From: an uncultured Veillonella sp.
GTDB lineage: Bacteria > Bacillota > Negativicutes > Veillonellales > Veillonellaceae
DNA: 64,000 nucleotides
Assembly: GCF_934230905.1 (NCBI RefSeq)
Contig: NZ_CAKQFJ010000009.1
Coordinates: 1-64,000 of the forward strand
Direction of reading: 5' to 3'
Part shown: piece by piece, positions 8,739 through 17,784 of the stretch
Numbering within the stretch: the stretch's first letter is position 1
Layout of the letters: each line of letters opens with the position of its first letter
Notes under the pieces: model-generated
Databases searched by the model: none
Seen by the model: only the letters and a program-made list of their open reading frames with translations
Told to the model about the DNA's origin: nothing
Program-made: the position numbers and the translations under genes

Positions 8739-10721
8739 TTATTTTTTGAGTTTTGGTTTTACAATAGCCAAGATAATGCAAGCCACAACGGAACCGATTG
8801 CAATAGATGCAAGGTAAAGAAGTGGATTGCCGATTGTTGGTACTACGAAGATACCGCCGTGAGGGGCACGTAATGTACATTTAAAGAACATAGACAATGC
8901 ACCTGCCGTACCAGCACCGATGATACAAGATGGTAATACGCGGATTGGATCTGCAGCAGCAAATGGAATGGCACCTTCTGTGATGAAGGAAAGCCCCATG
9001 ATGTAGTTTGTAATACCAGATTTACGTTCTGCCTCTGTAAAACGACTAGGGAAGAATGTCGTACAAAGGGCGATGGCTAATGGGGGAACCATACCACCTG
9101 CCATAACGGCTGCCATAATACCATATTCACCAGTCGCTAATGCACCGGTACCAATAACATAGGCTGCTTTATTTACAGGACCACCCATATCAACAGACAT
9201 CATAGCACCAAATATGAGCCCTAACAATACACGGCTAGTAGTCCCCATTGTTTGTAAGGAAGTCATAAGCCATTCGTTCAAGGCTGATACAGGAGGATTA
9301 ATGATAAATGTAATAGCGATACCAATAAATAATACGCCAAGTACAGGATAGAAAAGTACTGGTTTTGTACCTTCTAATGCTTGTGGTAAACCGGATACTA
9401 GTTTCTTAACTAAAAGCACTAAATAACCTGCTGCAAAACCTGCAATCAAGGCGCCAAGGAAACCAGAACCACCTTGGTTCGCTAGCAAACCGCCTACAAA
9501 ACCAGCTACTAAACCAGGACGGTCTGCGATACTCATAGCTATATAACCTGCTAGAACTGGTAACATAAAACCAAAGGATGCACCGCCTATTTTCATTAAG
9601 AATGCAGACAATGGTGTACCCGATCCAAAGCCAGAAGGGTTAGCTGGATTAAATGTATCGAATAAGAATGCTAAAGCAATTAAGATACCGCCACCAATAA
9701 CGAATGGCAACATGTGAGATACGCCGTTCATTAAATGCTTGTAGATTTGACGACCAAAGCTATCTTTTGCATCGATAGCAGAGTTCGCACTATCTTTGTC
9801 GGATTGGGAGGCGTGGTATACTGGTGCGGTGCCAGATATAGCCTCGCGTAACAATTCTTCAGCTTTATTAATACCGTTTGCAACCTTTGTTTGAATCATT
9901 GGCTTACCGTCAAAACGGGCCATTTCAACTTGACGATCGGAAGCAACGATGATGCATTTTGCATGATTGATTTCTTCTGTTGAAAGAGCATCTTTGATAC
10001 CAGAGGCACCATTTTTTTCTACTTTTAATGAAATGCCCATTTCCTTTGCTTTACGCTCTAAGGACTCAGCTGCCATATACGTATGAGCAATACCGGTAGG
10101 ACAACCTGTAACAGCTAATACGTCATAATGTGGGTTGTCTACAGTTACTTTAGGAATAACCTTTTCGATAGCCTCTGTAGCTTTTGCTTCGATAGCTTCG
10201 GTAATACTTGCGGCGTTTTGAGCATCTGCGGTTTTAATATAGCCTTCTACTGAAGGATCAAAGTTTCCTTCTTCTTTAGCGGAGATAAGTTCTAAGAAAC
10301 GATCAACTGTAGTAGCTTGAATAAGGGCGTTTTTAAAGTCTGGGTCAATAACCATAGTTGCTAATTTGCTCAATACTTCTATATGTGTATCAGCAGCGTC
10401 TTCTGGGGCAGCAATCATGAAGAATAGGCGGGATGGTTGTCCATCTAGGGCATCGAAATCAACACCATTTGGAACGACCATGGCGGCAAGACCGGCTTCT
10501 TTCACGCCTGTGGATTTAGCATGTGGTGTGGCAATGCCATCGCCGAGACCTGTAGAACCAGATTCTTCACGGGCGAAGACTGCTTGTAAGTATTCTGCCT
10601 TGTCAGATAAGTTGCCACTCTTATCCATTAAATCACCTAAGATGTAAATAGCATCAGCCTTTGTTACTGGGGCTGCGTTCAGCAGGATGGACTGGGGCTT
10701 TAATAAGTCAGTAATCTTCAT
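8739..10721 (-). CDS. fruA: Fructose-specific PTS permease EIIABC
   Basis: A 660-residue membrane protein that imports fructose and phosphorylates it to fructose 1-phosphate. Three domains are in order A-B-C. EIIA (1-150) has the phospho-accepting His67 in ATPHAKS. EIIB (about 197-300) has Cys207 in VTGCPTGIAHT. EIIC (about 325-660) has many hydrophobic helices starting at HLMNGVSHMLPFVIGGG. A strong AAGGAG site precedes the ATG. The gene follows fruK by 40 bp on the same strand. Phosphate should come from HPr and enzyme I, encoded at 14.1-16.3 kb. The A-B-C order in one chain is usual for Firmicutes FruA. No DeoR-type fruR is adjacent. Confidence 0.95.
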   Translation of the reverse strand: MKITDLLKPQSILLNAAPVTKADAIYILGDLMDKSGNLSDKAEYLQAVFAREESGSTGLGDGIATPHAKSTGVKEAGLAAMVVPNGVDFDALDGQPSRLFFMIAAPEDAADTHIEVLSKLATMVIDPDFKNALIQATTVDRFLELISAKEEGNFDPSVEGYIKTADAQNAASITEAIEAKATEAIEKVIPKVTVDNPHYDVLAVTGCPTGIAHTYMAAESLERKAKEMGISLKVEKNGASGIKDALSTEEINHAKCIIVASDRQVEMARFDGKPMIQTKVANGINKAEELLREAISGTAPVYHASQSDKDSANSAIDAKDSFGRQIYKHLMNGVSHMLPFVIGGGILIALAFLFDTFNPANPSGFGSGTPLSAFLMKIGGASFGFMLPVLAGYIAMSIADRPGLVAGFVGGLLANQGGSGFLGALIAGFAAGYLVLLVKKLVSGLPQALEGTKPVLFYPVLGVLFIGIAITFIINPPVSALNEWLMTSLQTMGTTSRVLLGLIFGAMMSVDMGGPVNKAAYVIGTGALATGEYGIMAAVMAGGMVPPLAIALCTTFFPSRFTEAERKSGITNYIMGLSFITEGAIPFAAADPIRVLPSCIIGAGTAGALSMFFKCTLRAPHGGIFVVPTIGNPLLYLASIAIGSVVACIILAIVKPKLKK

Positions 10722-10761
10722 GTGTGTACTCCTTACTGTACATATATATTGAATAACAAAA

Positions 10762-11670
10762 TTAACAAATTGTGTTAAGCAAGGTAAGAACCTCGTCTTT
10801 AGTGGCTAGATTTTCCGAAAACGCTGAAGCAGAGCCTGTAGCAATACCCCAATAGAGGGCTTGTTGTAAATCTTGAGTATTTAGGTATCCCGTTATAAAA
10901 CCAGCTACCATAGAATCACCGGCACCAACGGAGTTTATAAGAGTTCCTTTAGGTGGAGGACTTGTATAGACTGAACCATCAGCAGATACCAAGATGGCTC
11001 CATCGCTAGCCATAGAGATGAGTACATGTTGTGCACCTTGCGTTTGTAATTCTTTGGCTGCATTAATTAAATCATCGTTTGTAGATAGGGGGCGGCCCAA
11101 AATTTCACTTAATTCATGATTGTTTGGTTTAATTAAAAATGGCTTATATGGTAATACGCGAGTTAATAAATCCTTAGTTGCATCTACGACGATACGAATA
11201 TGTTTATGCGCTAAGCGTTCCATAATGATTTCGTACATGGTGCTTGGAAGGCTAGAAGGAATGCTACCAGCCAAGACTAATGTATCTTGATCTGTTAATG
11301 TATCGAGTTGGGCATATAATGCGTGTAGTTCATCATCTGCGATGACGGGACCACGACCATTGATTTCTGTTTCTTCATCGGATGCTTTGACCTTAACATT
11401 GATGCGGGTTAAACCATCCTTGAGTCGGATGAAACTTTCACGGACGCCAAATTCATTAAGTTGACGTACGATTTCATTACCTGTAAAACCGCCTATAAAT
11501 CCTAGCGCTGTTGTATCCATACCTAGGTTATTGAGTACGATTGACACATTGATGCCCTTGCCACCACCGAGTACATATTCTTGTTCTGTACGATTGATAG
11601 TACCAGGGGTTAAGTGGTCTAAGCGAACGATATAATCCAATGCCGGATTGAAAGTAATCGTATAAATCAT
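10762..11670 (-). CDS. fruK: 1-phosphofructokinase (PfkB/ribokinase family)
   Basis: 302 residues. The enzyme converts fructose 1-phosphate, the product of FruA, to fructose 1,6-bisphosphate with ATP. The PfkB signature 1 glycine motif GGGKGINVS lies at about 35-43. Signature 2 GAGDSMVAGF starts at residue 249, with Asp252 as the catalytic base. N-terminal ITFNPALDY is typical of the LacC/FruK branch. Length is normal. It sits between the antiporter gene (38 bp upstream) and fruA (40 bp downstream), so co-transcription is likely. Confidence 0.94.
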   Translation of the reverse strand: MIYTITFNPALDYIVRLDHLTPGTINRTEQEYVLGGGKGINVSIVLNNLGMDTTALGFIGGFTGNEIVRQLNEFGVRESFIRLKDGLTRINVKVKASDEETEINGRGPVIADDELHALYAQLDTLTDQDTLVLAGSIPSSLPSTMYEIIMERLAHKHIRIVVDATKDLLTRVLPYKPFLIKPNNHELSEILGRPLSTNDDLINAAKELQTQGAQHVLISMASDGAILVSADGSVYTSPPPKGTLINSVGAGDSMVAGFITGYLNTQDLQQALYWGIATGSASAFSENLATKDEVLTLLNTIC

Positions 11671-11708
11671 AAATTTTCCTTTATGTTTCTTATAAATTAT
11701 AGAATGTG

Positions 11709-13046
11709 TTAGTAGGAGCGGTGTTCTTTACGTCGTAAACGATACCAATAGATAAGTGGTACTAGGTATAAGAAAAACGCAAATGGAATGTACCCGGCAG
11801 GTGATATATCTAGCATAATGATTGGTACAAGAGCAGCGATATTCCATGGTTGTAAAGCGGCAATAAGAATGCCACTATTTTCAAAGTCTAGCATCACATT
11901 TTCGTCTTGAATACGTTCCTTAGCATAGGTGGTACGCATAATTGAATGTGTCATGATTACGGCAATTGCTTGACTACAACCAAGGGCCCCAGTAATAAAT
12001 GCAATGAGTACATTCGACGCAAAGAGTTCAGCACGCCCTGATACGTTTTGCAATAGACAGCGAATATCATTCCAAAAGCCGACGCCTTCTAACATTCCAG
12101 AAATGGAACATGCCATGAAGATGGATAGTGTTGGTATCCACATGGTTTGTAAACCTCCGCCGTGAATGATATCGGTTAGTGGATTATAATCAGGCAATGT
12201 AAAGCCAACTAAGCTAAATTGCAAAATATCCATAAGTGTATAATTTTGATGAATCATTGCTAAGATGGCTGCCGCTAGTGCACTCAAACCAATAGGCCAA
12301 CGTATAGAAAGTTTTGTTGGCAATAGTCCTATGACAATAAGAACAGGTATCCATAATGTCCAATGGATGTTGAAAACAAAATGAATTGTATCTGCTAGAT
12401 AATTGTTTGTGTAGTCGAGTGGGAACCATAAGGATAATAGTATATATAATATGCAGCTAATAATAAGAGCAGGTATGCTGTCTTTAAACATGATAGGAAT
12501 ATTACTATTTACCTTTGTATGTGTAAGGGCTGCTACCAGTGAGGCACTGGAAGATAGAGGTGAATTTCGATCTCCTAAATAAGCCCCTGCCATAATAGCC
12601 CCGGCCACTATATCGACAGGGAGATTTCCTGTTTTAGCAATTGTAATTAATACAATACCGATAGTGCCAACTGTTCCTAGTGATGTGCCAAGTAGCATAC
12701 TTACACAAGATGTAATTAAAAATGCACAGATAATGAACAGGTTGGGATTAATCAGTTCTATACTAGAGGCAATAATCATAGGAATGATACCTGATGCTTG
12801 CCACATGGCTGTTAACCAGCCGATAAGCAAAAAGATTTGCATTACCACAATACTGGTTTTTGCACTTGTCCAAGACATACGGAGTAAATCTTTTAGAGAA
12901 TAGCCTTGACGATATAGAGCGTAAGCAAAGCATAACCATATGAGAATTAGTGCGTAACCGATGGGCACATTCAACATTAGAGAGGCCAAAATAATGAAGA
13001 TAGAAACGAGTAATGACACCAATAGTCCTATATTACTTGGCAGCAT
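11709..13046 (-). CDS. NhaC-family Na+/H+ antiporter
   Basis: About 445 residues if translation starts at the ATG at 13046, which has an AGGGG site 6 bp upstream. An in-frame ATG at 13103 would add 19 residues and starts one base after the dapF stop, but I see no Shine-Dalgarno there. The protein is almost entirely transmembrane, with about 11-12 hydrophobic helices. The segment GAYLGDRNSPLSSSASL matches the conserved GD(R/K)xSPxS motif of the NhaC/ArsB-NhaD group. Role by family: exchange of cytoplasmic Na+ for external H+, or transport of an organic acid or amine coupled to ions. Its place between dapF and fruK does not indicate a specific substrate. Confidence 0.82.
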   Translation of the reverse strand: MLPSNIGLLVSLLVSIFIILASLMLNVPIGYALILIWLCFAYALYRQGYSLKDLLRMSWTSAKTSIVVMQIFLLIGWLTAMWQASGIIPMIIASSIELINPNLFIICAFLITSCVSMLLGTSLGTVGTIGIVLITIAKTGNLPVDIVAGAIMAGAYLGDRNSPLSSSASLVAALTHTKVNSNIPIMFKDSIPALIISCILYILLSLWFPLDYTNNYLADTIHFVFNIHWTLWIPVLIVIGLLPTKLSIRWPIGLSALAAAILAMIHQNYTLMDILQFSLVGFTLPDYNPLTDIIHGGGLQTMWIPTLSIFMACSISGMLEGVGFWNDIRCLLQNVSGRAELFASNVLIAFITGALGCSQAIAVIMTHSIMRTTYAKERIQDENVMLDFENSGILIAALQPWNIAALVPIIMLDISPAGYIPFAFFLYLVPLIYWYRLRRKEHRSY

Positions 13047-13104
13047 AGGGCGCCCCTGTTTATATTTTAAGTATGCTTGTAATAGTAACTGTAACCACTT
13101 CATA

Positions 13105-13938
13105 TTATTCGATAGGAAGTTCTGTTTCGAATACTTCCTCAGCAGGGCCTGTCATAAGAACCGTGCCATCCTCCAAATAACTAATGTGTAATATCCCAAG
13201 ATATAATTCTACATCGACTTCACGTCCCGTATATCCTTTTTCATGGGCCATAATAGCAGATGCACAAGAACCTGTCCCACATGCGAGTGTAGCACCCGCG
13301 CCACGTTCCCATGTGCGAACCTTAATGTGATGATCATTTACAACCTCAATATAGTTTACATTTGTATTAGAAGGAAATGCATCGTGTTTTTCGAGGATTG
13401 GTCCTTGTGTCGTAACCGGTGCTTTTGTGATATCTTTGACAAACACTTCTGTGTGAGGTACACCGAGAAGAACAGAACTTACTGTCACTGTTTCGCCATT
13501 TACATTGAGGTCAACATCGATTACTTTATCCATATCTACATTCATAGGAATATCATTGCTGTTAAAGTATGGTTTGCCCATGTCTACTGTTACTTGTGTT
13601 ACAACACCATTTTCGATGGTTAATGTGGGTGTCATAACGCCTGCTAATGTTTCGATGGTGAAAGTTGTTTCTTTGATTTCTCCGTGTTCATAAGCGTATT
13701 TAGCAAAACAGCGAATGCCATTACCACACATTTCAGCTTCACTGCCATCCGAGTTGATGATACGCATGCGTACATCACATGTATTAGATGGTACAACAAT
13801 GACAAGCCCATCAGCACCGATGCCTGTACGGCGGTCGCAGAGGCGGATGGCAAGATTTGCATAATCTTTGTTGGCTCCTTGTGGGTCAGAAAAGAGGATG
13901 AAATCGTTACCGAGACCATGCATTTTGGTTAACTTCAT
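13105..13938 (-). CDS. dapF: Diaminopimelate epimerase
   Basis: 277 residues from the ATG at 13938, with AGGAG 5-6 bp upstream; 11 extra upstream in-frame residues are rejected. The cytoplasmic enzyme interconverts LL- and meso-diaminopimelate, the last step before lysine and the peptidoglycan cross-link residue. The two active-site cysteines are Cys71 in EMCGNGIRC and Cys220 in ACGTGSCAS. The N-terminal KMHGLGNDF motif is diagnostic. It heads a minus-strand run with the antiporter and fruKA, and is divergent from ptsI. Confidence 0.97.
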   Translation of the reverse strand: MKLTKMHGLGNDFILFSDPQGANKDYANLAIRLCDRRTGIGADGLVIVVPSNTCDVRMRIINSDGSEAEMCGNGIRCFAKYAYEHGEIKETTFTIETLAGVMTPTLTIENGVVTQVTVDMGKPYFNSNDIPMNVDMDKVIDVDLNVNGETVTVSSVLLGVPHTEVFVKDITKAPVTTQGPILEKHDAFPSNTNVNYIEVVNDHHIKVRTWERGAGATLACGTGSCASAIMAHEKGYTGREVDVELYLGILHISYLEDGTVLMTGPAEEVFETELPIE

Positions 13939-13993
13939 ATATACTCCTATTCTTAGTCGCGTAAAATACATTGCGACTTTTCCTTACAATAGA

Positions 13994-14027
13994 GTAGACT
14001 TTCACTATGGTACTCGTGAAAGTCTAC
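13994..14027. promoter_or_regulatory. 12-bp perfect inverted repeat between dapF and ptsI
   Basis: gtagactttcac at 13994-14005 pairs with 14016-14027 across a 10-base loop. It lies 5' of both divergent genes, so it is not an ordinary end-of-gene terminator. On the plus strand it is followed by aatttta. It may be an operator, an RNA hairpin in a leader, or an upstream insulator. Confidence 0.5.
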
Positions 14028-14153
14028 AATTTTACTACATATAATTATATAATATAACATTATAACACAAAATAGGTGGTCTCTTTATTGTTCAATATAA
14101 AAATGTTAAAATGAAACGTAATGTAATTTATAAGTATAGAAAGAGGAGCACAG

Positions 14154-15881
14154 ATGCGAATTAAAGGGATTTCTGGATCTCGAGGCGTTGCTGTTGGCAA
14201 TGTGTATAAATACATACAAGAGGAAATAGTTATACCTGATTATGAGGTGGCTGAAGAGCAAGTAGAATCTGAAATTGGTAAGTTTGCTAGCGCTATGGCG
14301 GCTACCCTTAAGCAATTAGATACGATTCGTCAAAAAGCATTAGTTGATATGGGGGCTGATGAGGCTGCTATTTTTGAAGCTCATATGCAAATAGCACAAG
14401 ATCCATCTCTATCTGATGGTATTAAGTCTCTTGTGGAACATTCAAAGATGAATGTCGTAGCTGCTACGGCGCAAACAATAGAAACCTTTGCAGCTATTTT
14501 TATCGGTATGGATGATCCATATATGCGAGAACGCGGTGCAGATATTAAAGATATTGGTGACCGTCTAATGCGTAATATGCTTGGTATGAATCCACGTGGC
14601 TTATCTCATATTTCTGGAGAGGTTATTATTGTGGCGCACGATTTAGCTCCATCTGATACAGCTTCACTAGATAAGAATGTTGTAAAAGGTATCGTAACAG
14701 CTGCTGGTGGCCCTACATCTCATGCGGCTATTATGGCACGTACCCTAGAAATCCCTGCTGTTATGGGTGTTGGAGATATTGATAGTTTTACTGACAATGT
14801 ACGAGCTGTTGTGCTTGGCACTGAAGGTGAAGTCATTACGGAACCAGCTGATGAAGAATGGGTTCATTATACAAAAGAAGCAGCTGATTTCCAAGACGAG
14901 TTGAAGCGCTTAAAGGATTCTGCTAATTTAGAAGCTGTTACAAAAGATGGACATCATGTTGATTTATTCGGCAATATTGGTAAATCGAAGGATGCAGAAT
15001 ATGCATTGACTATGGGAGCTCAGGGTATTGGTTTATATCGTACTGAATTCCTTTATATGGAAAACGATGAATTGCCAAATGAAGAAGTCCAATTTGAACA
15101 ATATAAACAAGTAGCAGAAACTATGAATGGACAGCCTGTTATTATCCGAACTATGGACATTGGTGGCGATAAGGAATTAAAATGTTTAGATTTACCGGAA
15201 GAAATGAACCCATTTCTTGGGTATCGTGCCATTCGTATTTCTTTAAATCGTCCGGATATTTTTAAGGTTCAATTACGTGCGTTACTGCGTGCTAGTGCAT
15301 TTGGTGATATTCATATTATGTATCCTATGATTGCTTCCGTGGAAGAGGTTAAAGCAGCAAATGCGATACTTACTGAATGTAAGGATGAATTAATAGCTGA
15401 AGGTGTAGCTTTTAATAAAAAAATAAAAGTTGGCATTATGATTGAAGTTCCTGCGGCAGCAGTCATCTCTCCGATTTTGGCTAAATATGTAGATTTCTTT
15501 AGCATTGGTACTAATGACCTTTGTCAATATACATTGGCGGTAGACCGTATGAACGAATCTATTGGTAATTTATATCAACCATTACATCCAGCTGTATTAC
15601 GCCTCATCAAACATGTAATTGATGCGAGTCACGAACAAGGTAATTTCACTGGTATGTGCGGGGAACTTGCTGGTGATCCAGTGGCTACTATGGTGTTATT
15701 GGGATTAGGACTCGATGAATTTTCCATGACGGCATCATCTATTCCATTCATTAAAAATATTTTGCGTTCTGTTACAAAGGCAGAATGTGAAGAATTTGCC
15801 CAAAAAGCATTGTCTATGGATACAGCAGAAGAAATTACAACTTATGCAAAATCTATACTAGATAAAAAGGGATTGGTTTAG
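14154..15881 (+). CDS. ptsI: PTS enzyme I (phosphoenolpyruvate-protein phosphotransferase)
   Basis: 575 residues. Enzyme I autophosphorylates from phosphoenolpyruvate and passes the phosphate to HPr. The phosphohistidine motif GGPTSHAAIMART places the active site at His190. The N-terminal part (1-145) is the HPr-binding helical domain. The C-terminal PEP-binding barrel shows LYRTEFLYM, GYRAIR, MIEVPAA, and the catalytic cysteine in TGMCGELAGDP. The start has GAGGAG 6-7 bp upstream. ptsH follows after 117 bp, an order reversed relative to many bacteria. With fruA it completes a fructose PTS. Confidence 0.97.
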   Translation: MRIKGISGSRGVAVGNVYKYIQEEIVIPDYEVAEEQVESEIGKFASAMAATLKQLDTIRQKALVDMGADEAAIFEAHMQIAQDPSLSDGIKSLVEHSKMNVVAATAQTIETFAAIFIGMDDPYMRERGADIKDIGDRLMRNMLGMNPRGLSHISGEVIIVAHDLAPSDTASLDKNVVKGIVTAAGGPTSHAAIMARTLEIPAVMGVGDIDSFTDNVRAVVLGTEGEVITEPADEEWVHYTKEAADFQDELKRLKDSANLEAVTKDGHHVDLFGNIGKSKDAEYALTMGAQGIGLYRTEFLYMENDELPNEEVQFEQYKQVAETMNGQPVIIRTMDIGGDKELKCLDLPEEMNPFLGYRAIRISLNRPDIFKVQLRALLRASAFGDIHIMYPMIASVEEVKAANAILTECKDELIAEGVAFNKKIKVGIMIEVPAAAVISPILAKYVDFFSIGTNDLCQYTLAVDRMNESIGNLYQPLHPAVLRLIKHVIDASHEQGNFTGMCGELAGDPVATMVLLGLGLDEFSMTASSIPFIKNILRSVTKAECEEFAQKALSMDTAEEITTYAKSILDKKGLV

Positions 15882-15998
15882 ACCGTAACTTTTATAAAAA
15901 CAAACTTGAATTTGATAGAGGTAAATTGATACAATACCTATATTGTTAGTAGCGAAAATATTAGGCGTTTCTGAACGCTCATTAGAAAGAGGTAACTC

Positions 15999-16259
15999 AT
16001 GAAAGAAGTAACAGTAGAAATTACAAATGAATCTGGCTTACATGCTCGCCCTGCAACAGCATTTACACAATTAGCGGCTAAGTTTGCATCTAAATTAACT
16101 ATTGCAGCGAATGGAAAAACAGCGGATGCTAAATCTATCTTGACTGTATTGACATTAGGTGCAACTAAAGGTACATCTGTAGTATTAACTGCTGATGGTG
16201 CTGATGAAGAGGATGCGGTAGCAGCACTTAGTGAGTTCTTAACAACTAATCATGATTAA
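15999..16259 (+). CDS. ptsH: Phosphocarrier protein HPr
   Basis: 86 residues. HPr carries phosphate from enzyme I to EIIA domains. His15 lies in SGLHARPA. Ser46 in ADAKSILTV is the regulatory phosphorylation site used by HPr kinase in Firmicutes, so carbon catabolite control through HPr(Ser-P) is possible. That kinase is not in this window. The start follows AAGAGG. A strong terminator closes the ptsIH unit. Confidence 0.97.
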   Translation: MKEVTVEITNESGLHARPATAFTQLAAKFASKLTIAANGKTADAKSILTVLTLGATKGTSVVLTADGADEEDAVAALSEFLTTNHD

Positions 16260-16264
16260 TACAT

Positions 16265-16306
16265 AAAAGAGGCAATATCCTAATCGTTAGGATATTGCCT
16301 CTTTTT
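16265..16306. terminator. Bidirectional terminator between ptsH and the CsoR-like gene
   Basis: A 19-bp perfect inverted repeat (16265-16283 with 16287-16305, loop tcg) has an A run on the left and a T run on the right. It can serve both convergent genes and slightly overlaps the stop codon of the minus-strand gene. Confidence 0.95.
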
Positions 16307-16583
16307 ATTTTCCCATGTTAGCGAAACGTTCTACAGCAACTGTAAAATCATTAATTGTCTTATCTACATCACCGTGTTGAATACCATCGCGTACACAATG
16401 GTTAATATGTCCTTCGAGGACCACTTGGCCGACTTTATGTAATGCAGATTTGGCTGCATTAATTTGGGCTAGTACATCTTCACAAGGAATGTCTTCTTCA
16501 ATCATTCGATCAATAGCCTGCACTTGACCTAGAATTTTACGCAATCGACGATGTAGATTGTCTGAATCCATACACTGTTTCAT
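16305..16583 (-). CDS. CsoR/RcnR-family metal-sensing repressor
   Basis: 92 residues from the ATG at 16583, which has GGAGGAG upstream; 7 extra upstream residues lack support. All-helical DUF156 family, a tetrameric DNA-binding repressor. The copper-type ligand set Cys34 (IPCEDV), His59 and Cys63 (GHINHC) matches the C-H-C pattern of Cu(I)-sensing CsoR. FrmR- and RcnR-type members differ in these ligands. No copper exporter or chaperone is adjacent, so the target is elsewhere or the protein controls only itself. Copper sensing is inferred from the ligands. Confidence 0.88.
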   Translation of the reverse strand: MKQCMDSDNLHRRLRKILGQVQAIDRMIEEDIPCEDVLAQINAAKSALHKVGQVVLEGHINHCVRDGIQHGDVDKTINDFTVAVERFANMGK

Positions 16584-16784
16584 AATACTCCTCCAATTGG
16601 GCATGTTTCATCATCTTATATATTATACGATAATAAAGATAAAAAATACAATATACCTAAGTATGCTAAAAATAGAAGAGTTGTGTTACAATACAATCAA
16701 TATAAGATAGTTGTTTTATATGATTATTACTGGAGAATATTTGTATATTCAAAAGTTTGCTGTGAAGTAGATGTAGGTGAATCT

Positions 16785-17588
16785 ATGTTTATATTTCGAT
16801 TAGTGCGCCGACTTGTTCTAGTAGTTTGCATAGTATTTGGAGCTATATATGCATATGATACATATCAAAGCTATCAAGGTACCAATCGTGTTAGTAAGGC
16901 TCATACGAGTGTAGAACAGGTTATTGAGAACAATGAAGATACGTTAAGTCGTTGGGATCGGGTGTATCGTGTATTTACTTTTAAAGAAAAGGTTGAACGT
17001 GCACTAAATCAACGTGTACCAAAGGATAAATGGATAAAGTCAGAGAGTATTCCTGATAATGCGAAACGTGCCCTTGTTGCTATTGAGGACAAGCGGTATT
17101 ATAAACATGGTGCTATCGATGTTCTTGGTGTTTCTCGTGCTTTTTATGTTAATACAGTAGCAGGAGAAACTGTTGAAGGTGGAAGTACAATAACACAACA
17201 ATTGGTGAAAAATTTATTTCTATCTTCTAAACGGACCATGACACGTAAGGCGGAGGAAGCAATTTTAGCTATAGAAATGGAACATTACTATAGCAAAGAT
17301 GAAATTCTAACTATGTATTTGAATACAGTATATTATGGACATAATTACTATGGTATTAAAGATGCATCAGAAGGTTATTTTGGAACTAGTCCTAGTCGGT
17401 TAACTTTAGGACAATGTGCTATGTTAGCGGCATTACCTAATGCACCATCCTATTTAGATCCTTTTGAAAATTATAAAGGGGCAAAAGCTCGGCAAAAACT
17501 GGTCCTTACTCAAATGGTAGAGCAAGGTATGATTACTCAAGCTGAGGCAGATTATGCGTATAAGCAAGATCTCGGATTAGATCATTAG
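16785..17588 (+). CDS. mtgA: Monofunctional peptidoglycan glycosyltransferase (GT51)
   Basis: 267 residues from the ATG at 16785, with AGGTGA 4 bp upstream; a GTG at 16683 is possible but less likely. Residues 5-25 are a membrane anchor. The GT51 domain shows the catalytic Glu101 in AIEDKRYYKHGAID and the EGGSTITQQL motif with the second glutamate at 131. There is no transpeptidase domain and the protein ends near 267, as in monofunctional enzymes. It polymerises lipid II into glycan strands outside the inner membrane. It stands alone between csoR-like and argG. The name mtgA is by function. Confidence 0.9.
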   Translation: MFIFRLVRRLVLVVCIVFGAIYAYDTYQSYQGTNRVSKAHTSVEQVIENNEDTLSRWDRVYRVFTFKEKVERALNQRVPKDKWIKSESIPDNAKRALVAIEDKRYYKHGAIDVLGVSRAFYVNTVAGETVEGGSTITQQLVKNLFLSSKRTMTRKAEEAILAIEMEHYYSKDEILTMYLNTVYYGHNYYGIKDASEGYFGTSPSRLTLGQCAMLAALPNAPSYLDPFENYKGAKARQKLVLTQMVEQGMITQAEADYAYKQDLGLDH

Positions 17589-17600
17589 TGTGGTTTGAAC

Positions 17601-17624
17601 ATATAATTCGAATCCGAATTATAT
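17601..17624. promoter_or_regulatory. 10-bp perfect inverted repeat after the transglycosylase gene
   Basis: atataattcg (17601-17610) pairs with 17615-17624 across aatc. It has no T run, so it is either a weak terminator or part of the argG control region. Confidence 0.4.
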
Positions 17625-17628
17625 TATA

Positions 17629-17677
17629 TAAATGTATAAAATATAGACTTGCATTTATAAATATACAGTGGTATACT
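17629..17677 (+). promoter_or_regulatory. argG promoter overlapped by probable ArgR boxes
   Basis: TTGCAT (17649-17654), 17 bp, then TATACT (17672-17677) makes a good sigma-A promoter. TGCATTTATAAATATACA at 17650-17667 fits the 18-bp ArgR box pattern and overlaps the -35. A second, poorer box (17629-17646) lies 3 bp upstream, the usual spacing of paired boxes. Repression by arginine through ArgR/AhrC is inferred. Confidence 0.6.
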
Positions 17678-17784
17678 AACTTCTGTAGTCGAAAAGACAT
17701 GAAGAATTCATAATGAATTCGTAGTATAATAATAACAATTGGTATATTTTGTACCTGGTATAATTAAGTTTATGAGGTGTTATC

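Noticed and set aside
8676..8873. 65-codon plus-strand frame
   Set aside because: It overlaps the hairpin at 8641-8676 and the 3' end of fruA, and has no ribosome site.
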